Under the pieces are notes generated by a model, which had not been told where the DNA came from, ran no database searches, and was given only the letters and a program-made list of their open reading frames with translations. Position numbers and translations under genes: made by a program. Shown piece after piece: positions 7,609 to 13,353 of a stretch of DNA of 13,353 nucleotides (the first letter of the stretch is position 1; the number at the start of each line of letters is the position of its first letter). Source of the DNA: an uncultured Bacilli bacterium (lineage in GTDB: Bacteria; Bacillota_I; Bacilli_A; RF39; UBA660); assembly GCA_910578745.1 (NCBI GenBank), contig CAJTSN010000030.1, positions 1-13,353 of the forward strand, read 5' to 3'.

Positions 7609-7810
7609 TAGAATGATTTTGATTAGGACACAACATCTTATCTGTTTTTAAAAGAGAGTTTGCGGTTGGTGAAAGCAAATTAAAAAAGAAAGGTGCTACT
7701 ACCTATGAATTGGACTCGAAAGATGTCCCGGGAAAAAACCGTTATCGAAAAAAAGAGATAAGGTAGGATGGTACCGCGTAGAAACGCTCCTGAATAAGGA
7801 ACGTTTTTTT
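7609..7810 (+). promoter_or_regulatory. T-box riboswitch (tRNA-Thr sensing) of thrS
   Basis: The leader RNA measures tRNA-Thr charging and controls thrS by attenuation. Stem I parts can be drawn: CATCTT (7634-7639) with AAGGTG (7690-7695), TTTTTAA (7645-7651) with TTAAAAA (7680-7686), the AGAGAG bulge (7653-7658), and TTTGC (7659-7663) with GCAAA (7675-7679) enclosing the conserved GGTGAAA. The specifier lies in the 3' side of the loop below: ACT (7698-7700) followed by A, or the adjacent ACC (7701-7703); both encode Thr. A GGAC/GTCC hairpin follows at about 7712-7728. The T-box AGGATGGTACCGCG is at 7765-7778. The antiterminator is AGGA (7765-7768), bulge TGGTACC (7769-7775), GCGT (7776-7779), loop AGAA, ACGC (7784-7787) and TCCT (7788-7791). 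TGG and ACC form the conserved bulge that pairs with the tRNA 3' end. The 7609 end is estimated from the promoter. Confidence 0.93.
7782..7810 (+). terminator. T-box attenuator terminator
   Basis: AAACG (7782-7786) pairs with CGTTT (7802-7806) and TCCT (7788-7791) with AGGA (7797-7800), with one C-A mismatch between, followed by a T-run to 7810. ACGC and TCCT are also the 3' strand of the antiterminator, so the two structures exclude each other. It is also the first terminator after the dnaB operon for transcripts reading through. Confidence 0.9.
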
Positions 7811-7828
7811 ATAGTTGGAGGGAATAGA

Positions 7829-8023
7829 ATGAAATTTCCTACAAGTAAAAAACAGAGCATATCAATTTCTTGTTCTTTAGAAAATATTTTAAATTACATA
7901 TATAGAAAAAGAAAAACAAACGAAAAATTTTTCTCTTACTATAGGAAATAAAGAAGACATTTTAGAAGGAATATGAGATGGGTTCAAATCAAAAATCATA
8001 TTATAAAAAGAGGAGAGATACAA
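7829..8023 (+). pseudogene. Probable broken TGS-domain part of thrS (or short leader ORF)
   Basis: A near-perfect GGAGGG (7817-7822) lies just after the attenuator terminator and six bases before an ATG at 7829, where a T-box-controlled thrS would be expected to begin. This ATG is in the same frame as the remaining thrS and exactly 65 codons ahead of its likely start, about the size of a TGS domain. The frame closes after 40 codons at a TAA (7949-7951). Its first 24 residues (MKFPTSKKQS, then ISISCSLENILNYI) fit the start of a TGS domain, while a second frame at 7893-7973 reads NFSLTIGNKEDILEGI, which resembles the NGKEID part of TGS. Back in the first frame, GEIQMVNFKEDEKL resembles the last TGS strand and the linker. 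This looks like a TGS region with two compensating indels. A 40-residue leader peptide is the alternative. Confidence 0.42.
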
Positions 8024-9778
8024 ATGGTTAATTTTAAAGAAGATGAGAAACTAAATAAATTAAATCATAGTTGTGCCCATATGATGGCACAAGCTGTAAA
8101 GCATTTATATCCTGATGCAAAATTCTGGGTAGGTCCAGTAATTGATAGTGGCTTTTATTATGATATGGACTTAGGAGATAAAGTACTTACTGAGGAAGAT
8201 ATTTTAGCGATTGAAAAAGAAATGAAAAAAATAGCAAAAGATGGAAAGAAAATTGTGAGACATGAAATTTCTAAAAAAGAAGCATTAGAACAGTTTAAAG
8301 ATGATCCTTATAAGTTGGATTTAATTGAAAGAATGAATGAGGAAGATACGGTCATTTCTTGTTATACTCAAGGGGATTTTACAGACCTTTGTCGTGGCCC
8401 TCATGTCGATACTGTAAAAGAATGTAAGAATTTTAAATTAATTAAGTTTAGTGGTGCTTATTATAAGGGAGATTCTAACAATAAAATGCTTCAAAGAGTT
8501 TATGGTGTTTGTTTTGAAACAGAAGAAGAATTACAATTGCACTTACAAGAATTAGAAGATGCAAAAAATAGGGATCATAGAAAAATAGGAAAAGATTTGA
8601 ATTTATTTATGACAAATGATTTAGTAGGAAAGGGTCTTCCTATGTATTTGCCAAATGGATATATTCTTTGGGAAACGTTAGAAAATTATATTAAAGGAAA
8701 AGAAAAAAAATTAGGATATCAACATGTTTTAACGCCCCCACTTGGAAATGTTGAACTTTATAAAACAAGTGGGCATTGGGATCACTATCAAGAAAATATG
8801 TTTCCAAAGATGGAAGTGGATGGTGAAGAATTTGTACTTCGACCTATGAATTGTCCACATCATATGATGATTTATGCGAATGAAATTCATTCTTATCGTG
8901 ATTTACCAATTCGAATAGGAGAAATCGCTCGTGATTGTCGATATGAGGCAAGTGGAGCCTTAAAGGGAATTGAAAGAGTACGTAGTTTTTGTCAGAATGA
9001 TGCACATTTATTTGTCACACATGAACAAATTGAAAGTGAATTTAAAAGTGTAGTGAATTTGATTTTAGAAGTTTATCAAGAATTACATATTACCGATTAT
9101 CATTTTGAGTTGTCTTTAAGAGATAAGGAGGATAAAGTAAAATATTATCCAGATGATGAAATGTGGGAAAATGCAGAAAATACTTTACGTAAAGTATTGG
9201 ATGATATAGGCATTTCTTATGTCGAGAAAATAGGAGAGGCTGCTTTTTATGGACCAAAATTAGATGTACAAGTGAAACCAGCCGTTGGAAATGAATACAC
9301 TCTATCTACATGTCAACTTGATTTTTGTTTACCAATGAAATTTAACCTTACTTATGTAGATCGGGATGGTTCAAAGAAAACACCAGTCGTATTACATAGA
9401 GCTGTATTTGGAAGTATTGACCGCTTCATTGCCTATTATTTAGAGGAAACAAAAGGAGCTCTTCCAACATGGCTTTCACCCGTACAAGTGAATATTTTAC
9501 CTGTAAATAATGCCTATCATTTAGAATATGCAAAAGAGATTTATGAGCTTTTAAAGATAGAGGATATTCGAACTTCCTTAGATGATAGAGAGGAAAAGAT
9601 GGGTTATCGAATGAGAGACTCTGTTCTTAAAAAAATTCCACTTACCTTGATATTAGGTCAAAAGGAAGTTGATGGAAATTTGATTTCATATCGTAGATAT
9701 GGAAGTGAACAAACCTTGACGATGTCTAAAGGGGATTTTATTTCTCTATTAAAGGAAGAAATTAGACAAAAAAAATAG
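8024..9778 (+). CDS. thrS: Threonyl-tRNA synthetase, lacking the N-terminal TGS domain
   Basis: ThrRS attaches threonine to tRNA-Thr in the cytoplasm. The start at 8024 is chosen because AGGAGAG (8011-8017) precedes it and homology to other ThrRS begins about here; an in-frame ATG at 7973 would add 17 residues with poor support. From 8024 the protein has 584 residues against about 640 in the family, the difference being the TGS domain. The editing domain is present with HSCAH (15-19) and CRGPH (123-127), so mischarged Ser-tRNA should still be cleared. The class II catalytic core follows: RPMNCPHH (273-280), motif 2 RYEASGALKG (306-315), NDAH (325-328) and motif 3 LHRAVFGSIDRF (457-468). Zinc ligands are C277, H328 and H458. 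The C-terminal anticodon-binding domain covers about 485-584. The T-box leader upstream confirms the threonine assignment. A terminator follows directly. Confidence 0.95.
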   Translation: MVNFKEDEKLNKLNHSCAHMMAQAVKHLYPDAKFWVGPVIDSGFYYDMDLGDKVLTEEDILAIEKEMKKIAKDGKKIVRHEISKKEALEQFKDDPYKLDLIERMNEEDTVISCYTQGDFTDLCRGPHVDTVKECKNFKLIKFSGAYYKGDSNNKMLQRVYGVCFETEEELQLHLQELEDAKNRDHRKIGKDLNLFMTNDLVGKGLPMYLPNGYILWETLENYIKGKEKKLGYQHVLTPPLGNVELYKTSGHWDHYQENMFPKMEVDGEEFVLRPMNCPHHMMIYANEIHSYRDLPIRIGEIARDCRYEASGALKGIERVRSFCQNDAHLFVTHEQIESEFKSVVNLILEVYQELHITDYHFELSLRDKEDKVKYYPDDEMWENAENTLRKVLDDIGISYVEKIGEAAFYGPKLDVQVKPAVGNEYTLSTCQLDFCLPMKFNLTYVDRDGSKKTPVVLHRAVFGSIDRFIAYYLEETKGALPTWLSPVQVNILPVNNAYHLEYAKEIYELLKIEDIRTSLDDREEKMGYRMRDSVLKKIPLTLILGQKEVDGNLISYRRYGSEQTLTMSKGDFISLLKEEIRQKK

Positions 9779-9796
9779 ACACTCACAAATTTATTT

Positions 9797-9822
9797 AAAA
9801 AAGACACATAGTCTTTTTTTTT
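9797..9822 (+). terminator. Rho-independent terminator of thrS
   Basis: AAAAAAGAC (9797-9805) pairs perfectly with GTCTTTTTT (9811-9819) around the loop ACATA, and T residues continue to 9822. It starts 18 bases after the thrS stop. The A-tract on the left would let it work partly on the other strand too, but no gene there needs it. Confidence 0.9.
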
Positions 9823-9852
9823 AATCTATGATATGATAGATATGGTGATGAG

Positions 9853-10728
9853 ATGGAAGAGAGAAAAAAGAGAAAAAAGTGGAAATATATTCTTATTTTT
9901 TTTCTAGCTTTTATATTATTTTTATTTGTGGGAATACTACTTTATAGTCGGTTTATAGCTGTAAAAGGACTTCATGTTAAAGAATATCGTATTGTAAATG
10001 AAAATTTAAGTGAAATCCATGGTTATAAAATAGCCCATTTTTCAGATATTCATTTTGGAAAAACAACAAATAGTCATGATTTAAAAAACATAGTCGCCAA
10101 AATTAATTTAGCAAAACCCGATATTTTAATTTTTTCAGGTGATTTAATAGATAAAGATACTACAATAACAGAGAAAACAAAAGAAGAAATAGAATCAATT
10201 TTGAAAACACTCGATAAAAAAATTTTAAAGTATTGTATTAAAGGGGAGGATGATTTAAAATTTGCTAGTTATGACTTCATTATGGAAAATGCAGGTTTCA
10301 TTTCATTGGATGATACATATAAGACCCTTTATGTTAATAATGAAGATTATTTCTTTTTAGCAGGATTAAAAAGTACAAAGGATAGTTCTAGTATAGAAGA
10401 GAGATTAGAGGAAACGAACCAATGGATTACTTCTTTAGAAAAAAAACCAATGTATTCTATTTTTGTGATGCACGAACCTGATTTTGTAGAAATGATTGAT
10501 ACAGACTTTTATGATTTAGTTTTAGCAGGCCATAGTCATGGTGGACAGGTAAAAATTCCTTTTATGGGAGGAATTGTCTATCCAAAATATGCCAAAAAGT
10601 ATCATCAAGATTATTCTAAGATAGGGAATTCTGATTTTTATGTTACAAGTGGAATTGGAACGACTACGTACGGATTTAGACTCTTTAATCCTCCCTCTTT
10701 TAATTTATATCGATTAGTAAGTTACTAG
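9853..10728 (+). CDS. Membrane-anchored metallophosphoesterase (YkuE-like) with altered catalytic motif
   Basis: The 291-residue protein has a basic N-terminus (MEERKKRKKWK), one membrane segment (12-31) and a calcineurin-like phosphoesterase domain, probably outside the membrane. Family metal-binding motifs are seen in order: SDIH (64-67) with D65 and H67, SGDLID (95-100) with D97, MHEPD (206-210) with H207, and AGHSHGGQ (225-232) with H227 and H229. The third motif, normally GNHD or GNHE, reads GEDD (131-134), so both the metal-binding Asn and the catalytic His are replaced. Activity may be lost or changed. The family acts on phosphodiesters or phospholipid-type substrates; the substrate here cannot be told. 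Between the thrS terminator and this gene, TATGAT occurs twice (9827-9837) as a possible -10 box with only a poor -35. GGTG (9844-9847) serves as a weak ribosome binding site five bases before the ATG. Confidence 0.82.
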   Translation: MEERKKRKKWKYILIFFLAFILFLFVGILLYSRFIAVKGLHVKEYRIVNENLSEIHGYKIAHFSDIHFGKTTNSHDLKNIVAKINLAKPDILIFSGDLIDKDTTITEKTKEEIESILKTLDKKILKYCIKGEDDLKFASYDFIMENAGFISLDDTYKTLYVNNEDYFFLAGLKSTKDSSSIEERLEETNQWITSLEKKPMYSIFVMHEPDFVEMIDTDFYDLVLAGHSHGGQVKIPFMGGIVYPKYAKKYHQDYSKIGNSDFYVTSGIGTTTYGFRLFNPPSFNLYRLVSY

Positions 10729-10730
10729 CA

Positions 10731-10759
10731 TTGCATAAATACTAATATTGTATTACAAT
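10731..10759 (+). promoter_or_regulatory. Promoter of the small membrane-anchored protein gene
   Basis: TTGCAT (10731-10736), a 17-base spacer and TACAAT (10754-10759) form a good vegetative promoter that begins two bases after the stop of the phosphoesterase gene. No terminator separates the genes, so read-through from upstream is also possible. Confidence 0.7.
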
Positions 10760-10790
10760 AGAGATAATAGGAAATGGAATTGGTGATAGA

Positions 10791-11285
10791 ATGTCAAAGA
10801 AAGATATTATTCTTTTTATTGTTGGAGCAGGATTTTTAGGTTTGATTGTTTACTTTTTACCTGTAATTGACAGTAAACTCACGGGACGAAAATTATACAA
10901 TGAAGAGGAAGAAGTACCTGATCAAAAAAGATTCGTGGATAAGTATGTGTGCACATTTGGATCAAATAGTAATTTGCTTCGTTCAAATATTGAGGCTACT
11001 TTTTATTTGGATAATAAGATGGTAACTCGAATTTATACAAGACAAACAGAAACTTACACGAAAAAGGTGGATTATGAAAATGCTTTAAAAAGTGTTTTAA
11101 AAGATAATAATGATCCAGACTATACTGTAAAAGTAGCAAAGGATAATATAAATTACACCATTATTACGACCAAAGGAATTAATATTAAAACGGGAACAAA
11201 GGTGGATTATCCAACTTCTTATGAGGAATTGACAACTTATTTAGAAACAAATAACTATACATGTAGTGTGCATTATAAACAGTAA
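10791..11285 (+). CDS. Small membrane-anchored exported protein of unknown function
   Basis: The family is not recognised. The ATG follows GGTGAT (10782-10787). Residues 6-24 form one hydrophobic segment after MSKKD, and no lipobox Cys is present, so it is probably an N-terminally anchored protein facing outside. After a charged linker (35-50), residues 51-164 look like a small beta-rich domain with alternating strands: KYVCTFGS, EATFYLDNKMVTRIYTRQ, YTVKVAKDNINYTIITTKG and TCSVHYKQ. The only two cysteines, C54 and C158, lie in the first and last strand of this domain and could close it by a disulfide. The topology recalls small extracellular lipoproteins of the YehR type, but this is a weak impression. 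It is a single-gene unit with its own promoter and terminator. Confidence 0.8.
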   Translation: MSKKDIILFIVGAGFLGLIVYFLPVIDSKLTGRKLYNEEEEVPDQKRFVDKYVCTFGSNSNLLRSNIEATFYLDNKMVTRIYTRQTETYTKKVDYENALKSVLKDNNDPDYTVKVAKDNINYTIITTKGINIKTGTKVDYPTSYEELTTYLETNNYTCSVHYKQ

Positions 11286-11297
11286 CAATAATTCAGG

Positions 11298-11317
11298 ACA
11301 GCATTATGCTGTTTTTT
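11298..11317 (+). terminator. Rho-independent terminator
   Basis: ACAGCA (11298-11303) pairs with TGCTGT (11307-11312) around a TTA loop, followed by T6. It starts 13 bases after the stop of the small membrane protein gene. Confidence 0.87.
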
Positions 11318-11353
11318 GGTTTATAAAGGTAAAGTTTATAGAGAGATGATTGA

Positions 11354-11768
11354 ATGAAAAACGAGTCACAAAAGTTGATTGAAAATTTAAATTTTTATTA
11401 ATAGCTATAGTTGTATTTTTTCTAGGGATGATTTTGGATTCATTCCTATTACACACAGATGTCTTAGTTTTTTCTAAAGGCTCTAAGCAGTTACAAAGTT
11501 TAAATTTGGAAAAAGAGGATACAGGCTTAGCGGTAAATTGGACAATGAGGCGGATATATTTGTAAAGAAAAATGTGTCTGATAATACTATCAAATTTTTA
11601 AGATATTACTATGATAAGGCTAAAAATATGTTGAAAAATCCTATCAAGTCCCATGAAATGTGCATTCGAAGTAAAAGAGATACAGTGGAGGTTTATTTAT
11701 ACGAACGTGAACATTTTCTAGAGGAATATATCGAGCAGAGAATGCAATTAATAGAATGCTTTTTTTGA
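11354..11768 (+). pseudogene. Frameshifted remnant of a small membrane or secreted protein gene
   Basis: Protein-like sequence continues through three frames. From the ATG at 11354 the first frame gives MKNESQKLIENLNFY and stops at 11399-11401. In the second frame a membrane segment follows (LLIAIVVFFLGMILDSF), then a polar stretch ending in LNLEKEDTG near 11526. The third frame carries LSGKLDNEADIFVKKN and continues open to the TGA at 11766-11768 with a soluble, charged sequence (for example VEVYLYEREHFLEEYIEQ). After the run of seven T at 11760-11766 the second frame again continues plausibly (DAFEVSDKIGIF), which suggests a further indel. The pieces together would give roughly 140-150 residues: an N-terminal anchor and an extracellular domain, like its neighbours. 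The part from 11538 alone could be read as a 76-residue protein starting with TTG, but it has no ribosome binding site. The family is unknown; sequencing errors are an alternative to true decay. Confidence 0.55.
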
Positions 11769-11838
11769 TGCATTCGAGGTGAGTGACAAAATAGGAATCT
11801 TTTTATTGAAAAATGTTCTAAAATGTACATTAAAATGG

Positions 11839-11868
11839 TTGACAGAAATAAGATAAATATGATATATT
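11839..11868 (+). promoter_or_regulatory. Promoter of tRNA-Ala
   Basis: A consensus TTGACA (11839-11844), an 18-base spacer and TATATT (11863-11868) preceded by TG and one base, placed about 19 bases ahead of the tRNA. This is a strong promoter suited to a stable RNA. Confidence 0.8.
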
Positions 11869-11886
11869 TATCTTGTTCAAAGTTAT

Positions 11887-11963
11887 GGGGAATTAGCTCA
11901 GCTGGCTAGAGCGCCACGTTTGCACCGTGGAGGTCAAGGGTTCGAATCCCTTATTCTCCACCA
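11887..11963 (+). tRNA. tRNA-Ala (anticodon UGC)
   Basis: All four arms fold. The acceptor GGGGAAT (11887-11893) pairs with ATTCTCC (11953-11959), including the G3-U70 wobble pair that identifies tRNA-Ala. The D-arm is GCTC/GAGC (11896-11912). The anticodon stem CCACG/CGTGG (11914-11930) holds the loop TTTGCAC with anticodon TGC at 11921-11923. The T-arm is AAGGG/CCCTT with TTCGAAT (11936-11952). The discriminator base A is at 11960 and CCA is encoded (11961-11963). Confidence 0.98.
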
Positions 11964-11973
11964 TAGGGAAATT

Positions 11974-12028
11974 AGTCGAACTATTTCGACTTTCAATAAA
12001 TAAAGGTTAATCTCAATTAATCTTTTTT
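11974..12028 (+). terminator. Hairpin and terminator after tRNA-Ala
   Basis: Two hairpins follow the tRNA. AGTCGAA (11974-11980) pairs with TTCGACT (11985-11991) around CTAT but has no U-tract. The second is the actual terminator: AAAGGTTAAT (12002-12011) pairs with ATTAATCTTT (12016-12025) around CTCA, including one G-U pair, and the T-run continues to 12028. Confidence 0.8.
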
Positions 12029-12101
12029 GTTTGCTGGAAAGTAGTTTGATGTTTGAAGGACTAAGTTGACCATTACTATTTTTTTCTGATGTATTTAACT
12101 T

Positions 12102-12130
12102 TTTTTTTGAATTTATGGAAATTCTATAAT
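12102..12130 (+). promoter_or_regulatory. Possible promoter of the ABC transporter gene
   Basis: A perfect -10 box TATAAT lies at 12125-12130. The matching -35 position (12102-12107) is only a T-run. A second TATAAT at 12161-12166 would start RNA almost at the start codon and leave no room for a ribosome binding site, so it is less likely. Confidence 0.4.
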
Positions 12131-12182
12131 ATATCACTATTATAAAGGTTAAAAATAATGTATAATTTAGATGGTGGTAATG

Positions 12183-13353
12183 ATGAAAGAAACTATTAGT
12201 AATTTAAAAAGAGTCTATAAATATGGAAAGAAATATAAAAAAAATTTAATCATTTTTACCATAATATCTATTTCAAATATTGCTATAAATATCATCTATC
12301 CTATTGTTACAGCTAGACAATTAGTAGCTTTATCATCTTCATTATATATGGAACTTTTAATTGCAGCACTTATTTGCTTTGGAATGTCATTTTTATGTGA
12401 TTTTACAACTGTTGCTTTAAGAAAAAATACTCAAGTGTTTTTTCGAGGGACTACTAAAGACATACAAATTGATGCATCTCGTGAAATACTAAAAATTGAA
12501 TTAACTTCTATTGATAAAGAAGGAAGCGGAACTTTCATTCAAAGAATTAGTAATGATACTGATGAAATGTCTAGGATATTTACTAGAGGAATGGGTTATT
12601 TAACTGGGATATTAACAGATATAGGGATTTATGTAGCAATTTTTATTGTAAATAAGATTGTTTTTTGTTATTTTCTAATATGCTCTGTGTTGTTAACAAT
12701 GTTACATTTATTAAAAGTACGGAAAATGAATGAAGAAGATAAGAAGTATCGTAAACAAAGAGAGAAAACAAATAGTCTAGTTGGGGAATTGGTACGAGGA
12801 ATTAGAGATATAAAGATGCTTTATGCAAAAGAATCATTTATTGAAAAAATTGAAGAAAATATAGATGACTTAACAAATAGCCAGTTTGCTTTACGTAATG
12901 TAGAAATCAATTATAATTGTATTATTGATGGTGCTTATGATTTATGTGAGATTATACTAATTTTTTTATTCATATACCTTATGACAAATAATTATCTAAC
13001 AATGGCCTCAGCACTAGTGTTATATAATTATCGTTCTCGAGTGTTTAGCAATTTAATGAAAAATGTTGGAAGTTTGTTACAGGAAATAAAAGGATTTAAT
13101 TTATCATGTAATCGTGTTTTTTCTATTTTAGATAATAAGGAATTTAACAAAGAAGTCTTTGGTACTGAACACATAGAAAAGATTAAAGGAAATTTTGAAT
13201 TTAAAAATGTTCATTTTGGATATGGTAATAATGAGGTTTTAAAAGGAATGAGTTTCAAGGTGAATACAAATGAGACTGTGGCTTTTGTAGGTAAAAGTGG
13301 CGTGGGAAAAACAACTATATTTTCTCTTTTATGCAAATTATATGATATAAATT
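12183..13353 (+). CDS. ABC exporter half-transporter (permease fused to ATPase), 3' end missing
   Basis: The frame is open for 390 codons and runs off the window, so it is partial. It is a type I ABC exporter half-transporter: a membrane domain fused to an ATPase, working as a dimer to export lipids, peptides or drugs; the substrate cannot be told. Hydrophobic segments lie near residues 22-42, 56-78, 138-172 (a pair) and 247-282. The coupling-region pattern SIDKEGSGTFIQRISNDTDE (109-128) and GELVRGIRDIKMLYAKE (201-217) fit the family. The ATPase domain begins at about 336, with A-loop Y347 (FGYGNN) and Walker A GKSGVGKT (370-377). Walker B and the signature motif would lie beyond the edge; a complete protein has about 580 residues. 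The ATG at 12183 is chosen because GGTGG (12173-12177) is five bases ahead; in-frame ATGs at 12171 and 12180 are alternatives. It is separated from the tRNA by a terminator, and any partner gene would lie downstream, outside the window. Confidence 0.92.
   Translation, partial: MKETISNLKRVYKYGKKYKKNLIIFTIISISNIAINIIYPIVTARQLVALSSSLYMELLIAALICFGMSFLCDFTTVALRKNTQVFFRGTTKDIQIDASREILKIELTSIDKEGSGTFIQRISNDTDEMSRIFTRGMGYLTGILTDIGIYVAIFIVNKIVFCYFLICSVLLTMLHLLKVRKMNEEDKKYRKQREKTNSLVGELVRGIRDIKMLYAKESFIEKIEENIDDLTNSQFALRNVEINYNCIIDGAYDLCEIILIFLFIYLMTNNYLTMASALVLYNYRSRVFSNLMKNVGSLLQEIKGFNLSCNRVFSILDNKEFNKEVFGTEHIEKIKGNFEFKNVHFGYGNNEVLKGMSFKVNTNETVAFVGKSGVGKTTIFSLLCKLYDIN

Noticed and set aside
11934..12137. 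A minus-strand frame of 67 codons.
   Set aside because: It runs across the 3' end of tRNA-Ala and both downstream hairpins, has no ribosome binding site, and is best explained as chance.
11887..12182. tRNA-Ala as an integration site for a mobile element carrying the ABC exporter.
   Set aside because: No repeat of the tRNA 3' end is seen downstream within the window and no integrase is present. The right edge of any element would be outside the window, so this cannot be supported.
1..13353. CRISPR array, insertion sequence or toxin-antitoxin pair.
   Set aside because: No regularly spaced repeats, transposase motifs, target-site duplications or small paired genes were seen on either strand.

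Overview
The window looks like part of the chromosome of a very AT-rich, low-GC Gram-positive-type bacterium (Firmicutes/Bacilli side, perhaps one of the gut lineages close to Erysipelotrichia or the Mollicutes). The evidence is the DnaB/DnaI helicase-loader pair known from Bacilli, a T-box leader in front of thrS, AGGAGG-type ribosome binding sites, and an FtsW-type cell-wall polymerase, which implies a peptidoglycan wall. TGA is used as a stop (end of dnaB and of the gene at 5195-7579) and TGG as Trp, so the code is standard (table 11) and not the mycoplasma code. All convincing genes are on the + strand.

Layout. 28-864: a membrane-anchored exported protein of unknown family. 865-1544: a long AT-rich stretch with no intact gene. 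1545-2801: ftsW as a self-contained unit with its own promoter and terminator. 2966-7579: a three-gene operon of dnaB, dnaI and a 794-residue coiled-coil protein whose C-terminal half looks like an RNase II/R (RNB) domain that has lost its catalytic residues. 7575-9822: thrS with its own promoter, a full threonine T-box attenuator and a downstream terminator; the TGS-coding 5' part of thrS appears broken. 9853-10728: a membrane-anchored metallophosphoesterase with an altered catalytic motif. 10791-11285: a second small membrane-anchored protein with its own promoter and terminator. 11354-11768: a frameshifted remnant of another small membrane protein gene. 11839-12028: tRNA-Ala(UGC) with promoter and terminator. 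12183 to the end: the first two thirds of an ABC exporter half-transporter, cut by the window edge.

The order dnaB-dnaI-X-(T-box)-thrS matches the Bacillus neighbourhood, where small genes (ytxB/ytxC) fill the X position. DnaB and DnaI would load the replicative helicase; the third gene is co-transcribed with them and may act with them or with RNA, but this is inference. thrS is controlled by uncharged tRNA-Thr through mutually exclusive antiterminator and terminator hairpins that can be drawn from the sequence.

The most interesting items are the apparently dead RNB-domain protein in the helicase-loader operon, the TGS-less thrS with an in-frame remnant upstream, and the metallophosphoesterase whose GNHD motif reads GEDD. 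No CRISPR array, insertion sequence or phage module was recognised.
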